Shown here: positions 9,144 through 18,584 of the stretch, in pieces
Layout of the letters: each line of letters opens with the position of its first letter
Numbering within the stretch: the first letter of the stretch is position 1
Source: Marinobacter sp. BGYM27
GTDB taxonomy: Bacteria; Pseudomonadota; Gammaproteobacteria; Pseudomonadales; Oleiphilaceae
Direction of reading: 5' to 3'
DNA: 64,000 nt
NCBI GenBank assembly: GCA_025153445.1
Contig: JANZNS010000004.1
Location: 1 to 64,000 of the forward strand
Made by a program: the position numbers and the translations under genes
Notes under the pieces: generated by a model
What the model was told of the DNA's origin: nothing
Seen by the model: only the letters and a program-made list of their open reading frames with translations
Database searches by the model: none

Positions 9144-9566
9144 ATGCTGTGGGTGAAAGCCTTTCACATTATTGCGATGGTCTGCTGGTTTGCCGGGTTG
9201 TTTTATCTGCCGCGACTGTTTGTCTACCATGCGGCCTGCGAAGATCAGGCTGGACGTGAACGCTTCAAGGTTATGGAGCGCAAGCTCTATCGGGGGATTA
9301 CCACGCCCTCGATGGTGATCACCATCGCCCTCGGAATTTGGCTCGTCAGCTTCGCCCCGGCGGTTTATGCCAGTCAGGGTTGGTTCCACGCGAAACTGCT
9401 ACTGGTCGTTATACTGGTGGGCTATCACGTTTATTGCGGGCGACTGGTGAAAATTTTCCGAGATGACGCCAATCGCCATAGCCACGTATTTTATCGCTGG
9501 TTCAACGAGTTCCCGGTATTGATTCTGGTTTCTGTGGTAATTCTCGTTGTCGTCAAACCCTTCTGA
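9144..9566 (+). CDS. hemJ: Protoporphyrinogen IX oxidase HemJ
   Basis: A 140-residue membrane protein with about four helices that oxidises protoporphyrinogen IX to protoporphyrin IX late in heme synthesis. The N-terminus WVKAFHIIAMVCWFAGLFYL carries the conserved histidine of the family, and YLPRLFVYH follows. It is directly downstream of the ClC gene and upstream of thiD, with hemL only 1.5 kb away, so two heme genes share this transcription direction. Length is normal for HemJ. Confidence 0.93.
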   Translation: MLWVKAFHIIAMVCWFAGLFYLPRLFVYHAACEDQAGRERFKVMERKLYRGITTPSMVITIALGIWLVSFAPAVYASQGWFHAKLLLVVILVGYHVYCGRLVKIFRDDANRHSHVFYRWFNEFPVLILVSVVILVVVKPF

Positions 9567-9581
9567 TCACTAAGGTTTTTC

Positions 9582-10379
9582 ATGTATCAACGCCCTCATG
9601 TGCTGATTGTTGCAGGTCTCGACCCGTCCGGCGGTGCCGGTATTCAGGCTGACATTCAGGCCGTGACCGCCCTCGGTTGCCATCCCCTCCCCGTTGTCAG
9701 CTGCCTGACGGTTCAGGACACCTGCAATGTCTACGGCGCCGACGCTATTGCTCCGGAGCTCATCGTTCGCCAGCTCGAATGTCTGGCTGCGGATGTGCCG
9801 ATACACGCCATCAAAACCGGAGCCATGGGCAGCGCTGCGATTGTGGAGGCACTGGCGCGGTTCCTGGCTGATCGCAGGGAGATTCCGTTGGTGGTGGACC
9901 CCGTCATCAAAGCCGCAGGCGGCGGTGATCTGGCAGACGATGCGCTGGTAGAGGCCATGAAGCAGTATCTGTTCCCACTGGCCGATGTGATCACACCCAA
10001 CGGTATTGAGCTTGCGCAATTGGCAGGGCTGGACGATATCGGACAGGCTGCGGAAACGCTGATATCGCAAGGCTGCCCAGCAGTGCTGGCCACGGGCGGC
10101 CATGGCACCGGGCCGAAGATTATCAATCAACTCTTCCGTCCCGCGCAGGACGCGAGCCGCTGGGCTATCACCCGCCGAGGCGGCGAGTATCACGGTTCCG
10201 GCTGCACATTAGCGGCATCTATCGCGGCTGGTCGAGCCAAAGGTCTTGATCTGGATACGGCAATTGATGAGGCCCAGCGCTTTGTCGCCACCGCAATCGA
10301 CAGCCCGCTGAAGGTGGGGCGAGGCCAGCCGGTCCCGGATCGTGCCGCTTCGCTACCCGGCGCGACCCCGGCACAATGA
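9582..10379 (+). CDS. thiD: Hydroxymethylpyrimidine / phosphomethylpyrimidine kinase
   Basis: Phosphorylates HMP and HMP-phosphate to HMP-pyrophosphate in thiamine synthesis. The 265-residue ribokinase-fold protein starts with IAGLDPSGGAGIQADIQ-type substrate residues (VAGLDPSGGAG) and has the C-terminal anion-hole motif near GSGCTLAASIAAG. AAGG lies 6 nt before the ATG. It overlaps thiE by 4 nt (ATGA), so the two enzymes that make and join the pyrimidine moiety are translationally coupled. Confidence 0.96.
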   Translation: MYQRPHVLIVAGLDPSGGAGIQADIQAVTALGCHPLPVVSCLTVQDTCNVYGADAIAPELIVRQLECLAADVPIHAIKTGAMGSAAIVEALARFLADRREIPLVVDPVIKAAGGGDLADDALVEAMKQYLFPLADVITPNGIELAQLAGLDDIGQAAETLISQGCPAVLATGGHGTGPKIINQLFRPAQDASRWAITRRGGEYHGSGCTLAASIAAGRAKGLDLDTAIDEAQRFVATAIDSPLKVGRGQPVPDRAASLPGATPAQ

Positions 10380-11017
10380 ACACGCCATTTGTTCCGCGCG
10401 GCCTCTACGCCATCACTGACCCGGAGCTACTGCCGGAAAGTCGCCTTATCCCTTCAGTGGCAGCAGCAATCAGGGGCGGCGCCGTATTGATTCAGTACCG
10501 CGATAAAACCGCAACAGACACCGACAAGCTCAGGCGCGCTAAAAATCTGGCGAGCCTTTGCCGCGAAGCCCAAGTGCCGCTGCTGATCAACGACGACGCA
10601 CGGCTTGCCCGGCGAGCCGGTGCCGACGGCGTCCATCTTGGCCAGAGCGATGACGACCTGGTTGAAGCACGCACGCTGCTCGGGGAGAATGCCATTATCG
10701 GTGTCACCTGCCACGCAGATCTCGAGCTGGCTCATCAGGCTATCGCCGGCTCCGCGGATTACGTCGCTTTTGGCCGGTTCTTTTCGTCAATGACCAAGCC
10801 CGGAGCGTCGAATGCGACGGTGGATATTCTTACCCAGGCCCGCAAGCTCAACCACCCGATCAGTGCAATTGGCGGCATTACGCTTGAGAACGCACCGCTT
10901 GTGCTGGCTCACGGCGCTGACTTGCTCGCTGTGATCGGCGGCCTGTTCGCGACGGATGACATCGAAGCGCGCGCTCGCGCTTACAGCCGACTCTTTCAAG
11001 CTCAACACTCAGTTTAA
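10376..11017 (+). CDS. thiE: Thiamine-phosphate synthase
   Basis: Joins HMP-pyrophosphate and thiazole phosphate to thiamine monophosphate. The 213-residue TIM barrel carries the family motifs YRDK (substrate lysine/aspartate), [18 protein letters not shown], and the phosphate-binding IGGI near the C-terminus. Its ATG overlaps the thiD stop. hemL follows 25 nt downstream. No TPP riboswitch precedes thiD; the gap there is only 15 nt. Confidence 0.96.
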   Translation: MNTPFVPRGLYAITDPELLPESRLIPSVAAAIRGGAVLIQYRDKTATDTDKLRRAKNLASLCREAQVPLLINDDARLARRAGADGVHLGQSDDDLVEARTLLGENAIIGVTCHADLELAHQAIAGSADYVAFGRFFSSMTKPGASNATVDILTQARKLNHPISAIGGITLENAPLVLAHGADLLAVIGGLFATDDIEARARAYSRLFQAQHSV

Positions 11018-11042
11018 AACCCATCAACCGGGAGCCTCCCTG

Positions 11043-12323
11043 ATGACACAATCCGACACTCTATTTGAAGACGCTCAGCGCTATATTCCCGGCGGCGTCA
11101 ATTCCCCGGTTCGCGCATTTAAAAGCGTTGGCGGCACGCCCGTTTTTATCAAAAATGCAGAAGGCGCCTATCTGTTTGATGAAGACGGCAAGCGCTATAT
11201 CGACTTTATCGGTTCATGGGGGCCAATGATTCTGGGTCATCGCGATCCTCGCGTGATTGATGCACTCCACGCCCAGATCGATGTAGGCGTTGGGTACGGC
11301 GCTCCGACCGCTATCGAAACCGCGATGGCTAAAAAGATCTGCGAAATGGTGCCCTCAATCGACCTGGTTCGAATGGTCAATTCCGGCACCGAAGCCACCA
11401 TGAGCGCTATCCGCCTGGCTCGGGGCTTCACTGGCCGCGACAAAATCGTCAAGTTCGAAGGTTGCTACCACGGCCATGTGGATTCATTGCTGGTGAAGGC
11501 CGGCTCGGGCGCTCTGACCCTGGGTGAACCCAACTCCCCAGGGATCCCGGCAGCACTCGCCGAACTGACGCTCACGGTTGATTTCAATGACATCAATAGC
11601 GTGAAAGAGGTCTTCGAGAAAATGGGCGATGAAATCGCCGCCATTATCGTCGAGCCCGTCGCCGGCAATATGAACTGCATTCCGCCAGTCCCGGGATTTC
11701 TGGAAGGGCTGCGTGAAATATGTGATCAGCATGGCAGCGTGCTGATTTTCGACGAGGTTATGACGGGCTTCCGCGTTTCCCGAGGCGGGGCGCAGGAGCG
11801 CTACGATGTAACGCCAGATCTGACAGCACTGGGCAAAGTGATTGGCGGTGGGCTTCCGGTCGGCGCCTTTGGCGGCAAGCGCGAAATCATGTCCCATATT
11901 TCGCCGCTCGGACCGGTCTATCAGGCTGGCACACTGTCCGGCAATCCGCTGGCCATGCGCGCCGGACTCACCACTCTGGAAGCAATTTCAGAGCCGGGCT
12001 TCCATTCACGCCTGATCGAGAAAACCAATCGGGTCCGTGACGGCATAAAAGCGGCTGCAGACGCGGCAGGGGTTCCACTGGTGGTCCAGAGTGCCGGCGC
12101 CATGTTCGGCTTCTTCTTCACCGACCAGACTGAAGTGAACAGTTTTGATGCCGTTATGGCCTGTAACGCAGACCACTTTAAAGCCTTTTTCCTGGGCATG
12201 CTGAACGAGGGGGTCTACCTTGCGCCCTCAGCCTTCGAGGCTTCTTTCGTCAGTGCAGCCTTGTCCGATGACGATATCGAGCACACGCTTCGCGCTGCTG
12301 AAAAGGTAATGAAAACGCTTTGA
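11043..12323 (+). CDS. hemL: Glutamate-1-semialdehyde 2,1-aminomutase
   Basis: PLP enzyme that makes 5-aminolevulinate from glutamate-1-semialdehyde in the C5 heme pathway. I start it at ATG 11043, with GGGAG 8 nt upstream (11030-11034), giving 426 residues, the standard length. A longer in-frame reading from 10956 runs into thiE and is not credible. The N-terminal [13 protein letters not shown] and the PLP lysine motif [15 protein letters not shown] are intact. It is likely co-transcribed with thiD and thiE. Confidence 0.97.
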   Translation: MTQSDTLFEDAQRYIPGGVNSPVRAFKSVGGTPVFIKNAEGAYLFDEDGKRYIDFIGSWGPMILGHRDPRVIDALHAQIDVGVGYGAPTAIETAMAKKICEMVPSIDLVRMVNSGTEATMSAIRLARGFTGRDKIVKFEGCYHGHVDSLLVKAGSGALTLGEPNSPGIPAALAELTLTVDFNDINSVKEVFEKMGDEIAAIIVEPVAGNMNCIPPVPGFLEGLREICDQHGSVLIFDEVMTGFRVSRGGAQERYDVTPDLTALGKVIGGGLPVGAFGGKREIMSHISPLGPVYQAGTLSGNPLAMRAGLTTLEAISEPGFHSRLIEKTNRVRDGIKAAADAAGVPLVVQSAGAMFGFFFTDQTEVNSFDAVMACNADHFKAFFLGMLNEGVYLAPSAFEASFVSAALSDDDIEHTLRAAEKVMKTL

Positions 12324-12330
12324 TCCTATC

Positions 12331-12357
12331 GCGCCGGCCCGTGCATCGGGTCGGCGC
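12331..12357. terminator. Hairpin after hemL
   Basis: GCGCCGGCCCG (12331-12341) pairs with CGGGTCGGCGC (12347-12357) around TGCAT, an 11-bp stem with one G-T pair, 8 nt after the hemL stop. There is no U tract, so it may be a weak or Rho-assisted terminator, or a 3'-end stabiliser. Confidence 0.5.
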
Positions 12358-12452
12358 AGCGTCTCAAACGCACATTAAAGGATCGTAATTCCCCGCCAGC
12401 ACCCGTTATCCGCCACAATTACCGTTATCTACCTGACTAACAGAGCGTCCCT

Positions 12453-13352
12453 ATGAAAAGCGCCCTATTGAGCTGTCTGCTAGTCGCGGCTGCGGCCTCT
12501 ACGCTGACAGGCTGTGATGAACTGGACGACATTCTGGACAATGAGAGCGGGAAGAACGGCCAGATTTCAATCAGTCTGGCAGACGCACCGGTCGACAACC
12601 TGACCGAGGTGAGTATCACGGTTACCGCTATAGAACTGAAACCAAAGGATGAGAGCGCCAGCACCTACACCTTTGATAACCCGAAGCGTTTCGATTTGCT
12701 TGACCTGCAGAACGGCAACAGCGCCTTGTTACTGACCGAGGACAAGGTGCGCGCGGGCGACTACAACTGGATGCGCCTTGTTCTGAGCGATGCGAGCGGC
12801 GCTCATTACGTCGTTGACCGCATCGGTGGCCAATACCCGTTGGTGGTGCCCTCCGGTTCTGAAAGCGGATTGAAGATCAATACCGGGTTTTCGGTGCCGA
12901 AAAATGGCGAGGGCCGATTTACCATTGATTTCGACGTTCGAAAGTCACTGGTCGAGCCAGAGAGCAACACCACAGATTACTTGCTCAAGCCAAGTTTGCG
13001 ACTGGTCAATAACGATGATGTGGGTTCGATCTCCGGCACAGTCGATGCCTCGACAGTCGTCGCCTCTGAATGCGACGACGCCCAGACCTATGCCGGACTG
13101 GTGTATGTCTTTGAAGGTGAAGATGCCAGCATGGATGACATAGGCAGTGCCAATCCTCCTGTCGTGGTCGCACCGCTTCAAGGCGCTTCCGGCGATTACT
13201 CGTTCAAGGCCTCGTTCCTGAGCGCCGGCGACTACACAGTGAGCTACACTTGCGACGAAGACGACATTGAAGCGAACGACAGTCTGAACTTTGTCAGGGA
13301 ACGCAATGTTCAGGTCACCGCTGGCAGCTCAACCACCACTGATATTCAGTGA
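12453..13352 (+). CDS. DUF4382 domain lipoprotein
   Basis: A 299-residue predicted lipoprotein: basic start, hydrophobic h-region and the lipobox LTGC (Cys at about residue 21) followed by acidic residues, which suggests outer-membrane sorting. The segment from about residue 30 to 170 (ISISLADAPVDNLTEV, then FDLLDLQNG) matches DUF4382, a beta-sandwich domain of unknown function found in secreted proteins. The remaining C-terminal part looks like a carboxypeptidase-regulatory-type beta domain (SGTVDAS; YTVSYTCDEDD). It stands alone between hemL and the convergent mrcB-lpoP group. Function unknown. Confidence 0.8.
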   Translation: MKSALLSCLLVAAAASTLTGCDELDDILDNESGKNGQISISLADAPVDNLTEVSITVTAIELKPKDESASTYTFDNPKRFDLLDLQNGNSALLLTEDKVRAGDYNWMRLVLSDASGAHYVVDRIGGQYPLVVPSGSESGLKINTGFSVPKNGEGRFTIDFDVRKSLVEPESNTTDYLLKPSLRLVNNDDVGSISGTVDASTVVASECDDAQTYAGLVYVFEGEDASMDDIGSANPPVVVAPLQGASGDYSFKASFLSAGDYTVSYTCDEDDIEANDSLNFVRERNVQVTAGSSTTTDIQ

Positions 13353-13354
13353 GT

Positions 13355-13396
13355 AAAAAAATGCCCGACCGATCAACAACGTGATCGCCGGGCATT
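13355..13396. terminator. Terminator between the DUF4382 gene and lpoP
   Basis: AATGCCCG pairs with CGGGCATT and an inner stem CGATCA/TGATCG extends the hairpin (13361-13395). Reading leftward it is followed by TTTTTTAC, a good intrinsic terminator for the mrcB-lpoP transcript. On the plus strand, where the DUF4382 gene ends, only a weak T content follows. Confidence 0.75.
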
Positions 13397-13427
13397 GCTA
13401 TTCTCCGTGCCGTTCAGGGCGTTGTGA

Positions 13428-13979
13428 TCAGAGCGCCTGAGCCCGGGCCTCCGCTTTCTGGGCACCCGCCACATTACCGCCAGCCCGACGGATATCCGCC
13501 AGCAGCGACCAGCCCGTGCGCTGCAGATCCGTGCTCGAGCCAGCCAGAGATAACCCTTTCAGCGTAAACTGCTCGGCTGCACCGAGTCGATTATCCGCAT
13601 AATAGGCTTCGGCCAGCTTGAAGTAGACCTTGCCTGCCCGGGGCGAAATCCGCTGGGCACGCTCAAGCTGGCTTATCGCCGCGCGGGTATCACCGTTCGC
13701 CAGCAGCGCATCGGCTTTGTTCACCAGGCTTGCTGCCGCGGGAGACAGGGACTCGCTTTCTGCCTGGTGGTGGGGTTTCGGACGCGTCGCCTCCTGCTCC
13801 GGCGCAGATTGCTCTGACGCCCTTTCCGGTTCGCGATTGGTATCCGTTTCCGGCGGTGGCGGCGCATCTGCCGGCGCCTGGCCAGACGGTACATAAACCG
13901 GGCCGCCCGGGCCTGTAGCACAACCGGCCAGTAGCGACACACCCAGTACAAGCACGGGCAGGTAACGTTTAATCATCAT
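13428..13979 (-). CDS. lpoP: TPR lipoprotein, probable PBP1b activator LpoP
   Basis: A 183-residue outer-membrane lipoprotein: signal peptide with lipobox LLAGC (Cys near 20), a Pro/Glu-rich linker to about residue 80, and a C-terminal TPR region (about 90-170). I start it at ATG 13979, which overlaps the mrcB stop by one base (TGATG). In Pseudomonas aeruginosa a TPR lipoprotein, LpoP, is the activator of PBP1b. Domain layout plus coupling to mrcB makes the same role likely here; this is an inference because the sequence outside the TPRs is low complexity. Confidence 0.75.
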   Translation of the reverse strand: MMIKRYLPVLVLGVSLLAGCATGPGGPVYVPSGQAPADAPPPPETDTNREPERASEQSAPEQEATRPKPHHQAESESLSPAAASLVNKADALLANGDTRAAISQLERAQRISPRAGKVYFKLAEAYYADNRLGAAEQFTLKGLSLAGSSTDLQRTGWSLLADIRRAGGNVAGAQKAEARAQAL

Positions 13980-16330
13980 CAAAAGATTCCTTCAAACCAG
14001 CCCCGGAGGCGTTGAGTGAAATCCCCGGAGCAATTAACGGTATCAGTAGGCTCACTGCCGGTAATAAACGGCACAAAGCGCGCTTCACTGCAGTTTTCAT
14101 TGGTCAGCGCCTGCTCTTCGCTGTTCACCCAGTGGTATTGAACATCCGCCGGCACGATCGGTGAAAAACCATACTGCGGAATCTGCGACATCACATTCGA
14201 CCATACCGGCAGAGCACCCGTGGCGCCGGTCAGGGCCGTCGGTCCATTATCATCACGCCCGACCCAGGCAACGGTGACCAGATCACCGCTGAAGCCGGCA
14301 AACCAGCTATCGCGTCCATCATTGGTGGTGCCGGTTTTGCCTGCAAGTCCCAGCTCTTCCGGCAGGTAGCGGTATGCTGAACGGCCGGTGCCTTCGCGCA
14401 TCACTTCCTGCATGGCGTATTGGACGAGATGTACCGCTGCCGGGTCAACCACCTGATCCACCGCCAGGCCGTATCGCGTCAGACTCTCGCCATCCGCATC
14501 GGTAACTTCCCGGATCGTGCGCAGTGGCGTGTTGAAGCCGGACGTTGCCAGCCCCTGATAAATCGAGGCCACATCCACCGGTGATAAATTAACCGAGCCC
14601 AACAGCATCGAAGGATAGCTTTGTACCGGTTCCCCCACCCCAAGCTTCTGCAGATTGTCGATCACCGCATCGACCCCAACATCCAGGCCCACCCGCACGG
14701 TGGCCAGGTTGTAGGATTTGGCCAGCGCCTGATGTAACGGTACCAGACCGTGAGACTCCCGGTCGTAGTTTTGTGGCTCCCAGCGCCGGCCGTCGTCAAA
14801 CACGAGTGAGAAAGGCTCGTCCTTTATCGGCGTGATCAACGTGTAACGATCCGGATGGCTCAGCGCGGTCAGGTAAATAAACGGCTTGATCAGCGACCCT
14901 ATGGGCCGCCGCGCATCTACCGCGCGGTTAAAGCCGGCGAATTTGGGATCCCTGCCGCCCACCAGCGCCAGCACTTCGCCGCTGTCACGAGACGTCACCA
15001 CGGTGGCCGCCTCGAGTTTGAAATCCGCTTTGCTGCCACGCTCCAATTGCGTCAGCGTGCGCTCAACCGCTGTTTCGGTGGTGTACTGAATACCCGGGTC
15101 CAGCGTGGTGAAAATGCGCAGACCTTCGCTTTGCAAATCCTCATCCCTGTATTCGCGAGCCAGATGCCGACGTACCAGATCAAGGTAGGCTGGATAGCGG
15201 GCATTGCTGTACGACGGCTTCGATACCACGTCGAGTGGTTTCTGACGCGCCTTGTTCGCTTCTTTCAACGAAACCTGCCCGTTGTCCGCCAGCATATTGA
15301 TGATCAGATTGCGGCGCTTGAGTACGCGCTCCGGATGACGGCGGGGATCGTAATAACTGGGGCCTTTTATAATCGCCACCAACAACGCCACTTCATGCAG
15401 ATCAAGGTCGTTGAACGGCTCGCCGAAGTAGAACTGGCTGGCCAGACCAAAGCCATGGATCGACCTGGTGCCCGCCTGACCGAGATAGACCTCATTAAGG
15501 TAGGTTTCGAGAATTTCGGGCTTGTCATAGTGCAACTCGAGCAACAATGACATCAGCGCCTCGTTACCCTTGCGCAGCAGGGTCTGGTCGCGTGTCAGAT
15601 ACAGGTTCTTGACCAGTTGTTGGGTCAGGGTGCTGCCGCCCTGGACCACGCGACCGGCCTGTAGGTTGACCCACAGCGCCCGCATGATCGACAAAGGCGC
15701 CACGCCCCAGTGATCGTAAAAATCCCGATCTTCCGTCGCCAGCAACGCCGCTTCGAAATGTTCCGGCATGTCATCCAGCTGGATCAGTACCCGGTCTTCC
15801 TTGTGAGCGGGGTAAATGCCTCCGATCTGTTCCGGATCGAGGCGCACCACCGACGCCTGCGGCCCTGACGTCACTCGAAAACCCGTTACACGATCGCCGG
15901 CGATTTCAAAGCGGATACGTCGATCCGGCTCTTGCCCATCAGGAAAGCGGAACCCTCTGGTATGAATTTCGAATCGGCGACCAGCACGACTGTAGGAACC
16001 GCGATCAGTGGCCGAGCGGACCTTGCCATAGCCCAGCTGGCTCAGCTCATTGCTCAGCCCGGCTGCGGTTACTGCCGCGCCATCATAGAGCTCCAGTGGA
16101 CGGGCATAGACGCGTGACGGCACTTCCCAGCGGCGACCTTCAAAGCGGGAGGTCACCACAGCGTCCAGGTAGACCGTCCAGCCTGCGAGCAGCACGATGC
16201 CCACAAGCCCCAGGCGCCAGCATATTCGCCAGAGCGCGGAGCGGAATCCCGATTTACCCGAAGCCGGGCGTTTCTTGTTCGACTTGCCGTTTGAACGGCG
16301 TTTTGGCGCAGATTTTTTCATGCGGCGCAT
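13979..16330 (-). CDS. mrcB: Penicillin-binding protein 1B, bifunctional
   Basis: Polymerises and cross-links peptidoglycan at the inner membrane. After a very basic cytoplasmic tail and one transmembrane helix come a UB2H-like domain, a GT51 glycosyltransferase with the catalytic glutamate in EDRDFYDHWG and motif GGSTLTQQLVKN, and a transpeptidase with SxxK (SLIKPF), SYN and KTGT. I use ATG 16330, giving 783 residues; another ATG at 16321 and a GTG at 16360 are alternatives, none with a clear ribosome-binding site. Its stop codon overlaps the start of the TPR lipoprotein gene. Confidence 0.95.
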   Translation of the reverse strand: MRRMKKSAPKRRSNGKSNKKRPASGKSGFRSALWRICWRLGLVGIVLLAGWTVYLDAVVTSRFEGRRWEVPSRVYARPLELYDGAAVTAAGLSNELSQLGYGKVRSATDRGSYSRAGRRFEIHTRGFRFPDGQEPDRRIRFEIAGDRVTGFRVTSGPQASVVRLDPEQIGGIYPAHKEDRVLIQLDDMPEHFEAALLATEDRDFYDHWGVAPLSIMRALWVNLQAGRVVQGGSTLTQQLVKNLYLTRDQTLLRKGNEALMSLLLELHYDKPEILETYLNEVYLGQAGTRSIHGFGLASQFYFGEPFNDLDLHEVALLVAIIKGPSYYDPRRHPERVLKRRNLIINMLADNGQVSLKEANKARQKPLDVVSKPSYSNARYPAYLDLVRRHLAREYRDEDLQSEGLRIFTTLDPGIQYTTETAVERTLTQLERGSKADFKLEAATVVTSRDSGEVLALVGGRDPKFAGFNRAVDARRPIGSLIKPFIYLTALSHPDRYTLITPIKDEPFSLVFDDGRRWEPQNYDRESHGLVPLHQALAKSYNLATVRVGLDVGVDAVIDNLQKLGVGEPVQSYPSMLLGSVNLSPVDVASIYQGLATSGFNTPLRTIREVTDADGESLTRYGLAVDQVVDPAAVHLVQYAMQEVMREGTGRSAYRYLPEELGLAGKTGTTNDGRDSWFAGFSGDLVTVAWVGRDDNGPTALTGATGALPVWSNVMSQIPQYGFSPIVPADVQYHWVNSEEQALTNENCSEARFVPFITGSEPTDTVNCSGDFTQRLRGWFEGIF

Positions 16331-16503
16331 TATAACCAGAGGAAGGTCATCGAAGTGCACACCTGTTAAAACCGTAATGGACTATTTTTTATCGACAATT
16401 CAGCCTTCCGCCGCGCGGCACTGCGAAACCGTCGAGTGTCATTTAGCAAAGGTGGACGCTATCATGGAACGCAACAATGACGACGAGCGAAAAGGAGAGT
16501 TTC

Positions 16504-18063
16504 GTGAGCACCGAGTTAATCAGCGCGCTGCAGAATCCCGATCTTTATGACCACCCGATAGAGTCTTTCAAGGTTCTGGAAACGCACATTTCCTGGGTAA
16601 TCCTCACGGGACCTTACGCCTACAAAATCAAGAAGCCGGTAAATTTTGGTTTCCTCGATTTCTCCAGCCTTGATCGCCGCAAACATTTCTGCGAGGAAGA
16701 GTTGCGCCTGAACAGCCGGCTGGCACCAGCGCTTTATCTGGATGTGGTCGCCATCACCGGCACGGCAGAGCAACCGCGTATCGGCGACGCCGGCGAGCCG
16801 TTCGAATACGCGATCCGGATGCGCCAGTTTGACCAGGGCAACCTGCTTGATGTGATGCAGGAGAACGATCAACTGGATCCCGACATGATGCGTGATCTGG
16901 CACGACAGGTTGCTGCCTTCCATCAGGACCTGCCCAAAGTCGCTGACGACAAGCCGCTGGGCACGCCCGATGCGGTCTTTGCCGCGATGCAGGAAAACTT
17001 CGAACAGATTCGCCCGCTACTCGATGACGACAGCCTGCTGCCACAACTGGATGCGCTGCAGAGCTGGACGGAATGCACCTTCGAGCGCCATCAGAACACC
17101 ATTGCCGCCCGCCGTGAAAGCGGATTTGTGCGGGAGTGTCATGGTGATCTTCATTTGGCCAACATCACCCGGTTTGAAGATCAGATCACGGTGTTTGACT
17201 GCATTGAGTTCAACGAACCGTTTCGCTGGATCGACACCATCAACGATCTCGCCTTCCTGCTGATGGATCTCGAGTCCCGCGATGAATATGCCCTGTCGGC
17301 CGATGTCCTGAATGTCTATCTCGAATACAGCGGCGATTTTGACGGCGTTCAACTACTGCCGATGTACAAGACCTACCGCGCACTGGTGCGTGCCAAGATC
17401 GCCCTGTTCACACTTGGCAACCCGTCACTGAGCGAAGACGAAAAGCAGATATTGCGTGACCGTTACCGCAGCTACGCTGCTCTGGCGGAAAGTTACAGCG
17501 AAACACCTATTCCCTACCTGCTGGCGACGGCGGGGCTGTCTGGTAGCGGCAAATCCGTCATCAGCGCCATGTTATCCCGCAAGCTCGGCCTTATCCGGCT
17601 ACGCTCAGATGTCGAGCGCAAGCGGCTACACGGCCTCGACCCGCTGGCCTCCAGCCGCTCAGGCATCGGCAAAGACATGTACAGCGAAGATTCCAATCGC
17701 CGAACCTATGAACGGCTGGCATCCCTGGCCACCCAATTGCTGCTGGGTGGCAATCCGGTGATTATCGATTCTGCTGCACTGCGCCAGTCCGAGCGGGCCG
17801 CCTTTGATGATGTCGCCACCAATCTGGGCCTGCCGTTTGCGCTGATCGACTGCAAAGCGCCGGAGGAAACCCGTAAAAAGTGGGTGCGGGAGCGCCAGGG
17901 GGATGCCTCGGAAGCAACCGAGCAACTGCTTGAAGAACAGAAAAAATGGGTAGAACCGCTAACCGCGGAAGAAAACGCTCACACGGTACACGTGCATACC
18001 GACACCGATCGGGTAGCTGAAAGCCTGGCAGATCGCATCCGCGCGCACTTCGGCCACGGCTGA
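16504..18063 (+). CDS. Aminoglycoside-phosphotransferase-like / P-loop kinase fusion
   Basis: A 519-residue two-domain protein. Residues 1-330 resemble the phosphotransferase fold of COG2187, with a catalytic loop CHGDLHLANITRF and IFDCIEFNEPFRWID-like metal-binding region. Residues 345-519 are a P-loop kinase (COG0645) with Walker A GLSGSGKS and a lid rich in arginine. I start it at GTG 16504 because AAGGAG lies 6 nt upstream; an ATG at 16477 has no such site. It is widespread in Proteobacteria but the substrate of either half is not established, so calling it a resistance gene would be misleading. Confidence 0.85.
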   Translation: MSTELISALQNPDLYDHPIESFKVLETHISWVILTGPYAYKIKKPVNFGFLDFSSLDRRKHFCEEELRLNSRLAPALYLDVVAITGTAEQPRIGDAGEPFEYAIRMRQFDQGNLLDVMQENDQLDPDMMRDLARQVAAFHQDLPKVADDKPLGTPDAVFAAMQENFEQIRPLLDDDSLLPQLDALQSWTECTFERHQNTIAARRESGFVRECHGDLHLANITRFEDQITVFDCIEFNEPFRWIDTINDLAFLLMDLESRDEYALSADVLNVYLEYSGDFDGVQLLPMYKTYRALVRAKIALFTLGNPSLSEDEKQILRDRYRSYAALAESYSETPIPYLLATAGLSGSGKSVISAMLSRKLGLIRLRSDVERKRLHGLDPLASSRSGIGKDMYSEDSNRRTYERLASLATQLLLGGNPVIIDSAALRQSERAAFDDVATNLGLPFALIDCKAPEETRKKWVRERQGDASEATEQLLEEQKKWVEPLTAEENAHTVHVHTDTDRVAESLADRIRAHFGHG

Positions 18064-18148
18064 GGAGCTTCTCGGGGGTGATCGCAAAATGCGGCGCCCC
18101 CGACAGTTTCAGCTACACTTGCACCAACACTTTCGGGGAGTTTTTGCT

Positions 18149-18502
18149 GTGGAAGAGAACGTACGCATTATTGATGATCCGCTGTATCAGACTCTGCGGA
18201 ATGAGAACATCGACGCCTTTAACGAGGCCAAAGCGAAAATCAGCGCCTGCCCCAGTTTTTCTCACGGCGATTTCAGAGGGCTGGATCTGCGCGGTATCAA
18301 TGTCGAGGGCATGGATCTCAGTCATGCCTATTTCAGGGGTGCCGATATTCGCGGCGTGGATTTCAGCAAAACCAATATGGAAGGTGCGAGCATCGCGGGC
18401 GCAAAAATTTCCGGCTGCCTTTTTCCTACCGAGCTGCATGCCGACGAAATTGTGATGTCACTGAATCACGGCACTCGCATGCGATACAATGTAGGCAAGT
18501 GA
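18149..18502 (+). CDS. Small pentapeptide-repeat protein
   Basis: A 117-residue protein whose residues about 40-95 carry consecutive A(D/N)LXX-type pentapeptides (DFRGL, DLRGI, NVEGM, DLSHA, YFRGA, DIRGV, DFSKT, NMEGA), enough for two to three coils of a quadrilateral beta-helix. The start is GTG 18149 with GGGGAG 8 nt upstream; an upstream ATG at 18089 is less convincing. The N-terminal 40 residues are a predicted helical cap. Short repeats of this size occur in many bacteria without known function; it is too short to call a Qnr-like gyrase protector. Confidence 0.8.
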   Translation: MEENVRIIDDPLYQTLRNENIDAFNEAKAKISACPSFSHGDFRGLDLRGINVEGMDLSHAYFRGADIRGVDFSKTNMEGASIAGAKISGCLFPTELHADEIVMSLNHGTRMRYNVGK

Positions 18503-18584
18503 CGCCCGACCAAGCTGCCCTGCCATGGGTATCGCGCCACACAACCGATCATCATTCACGTTATTCAAGGATCAGCCCGTCCGG

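Noticed and set aside
9570-10193. Open frame of 207 codons opposite thiD
   Set aside because: Shadow of thiD; composition and lack of start signals argue against a gene.
14855-15550. Open frame of 231 codons opposite mrcB
   Set aside because: Lies wholly inside a well-supported PBP1b gene and shows no domain, signal or start context.
16504-18063. Aminoglycoside resistance gene
   Set aside because: The phosphotransferase half belongs to a widespread housekeeping-type fusion with a P-loop kinase; nothing in the context points to resistance.
18149-18502. Qnr-type quinolone protection protein
   Set aside because: Far too few pentapeptides and no Qnr loops; a small repeat protein only.
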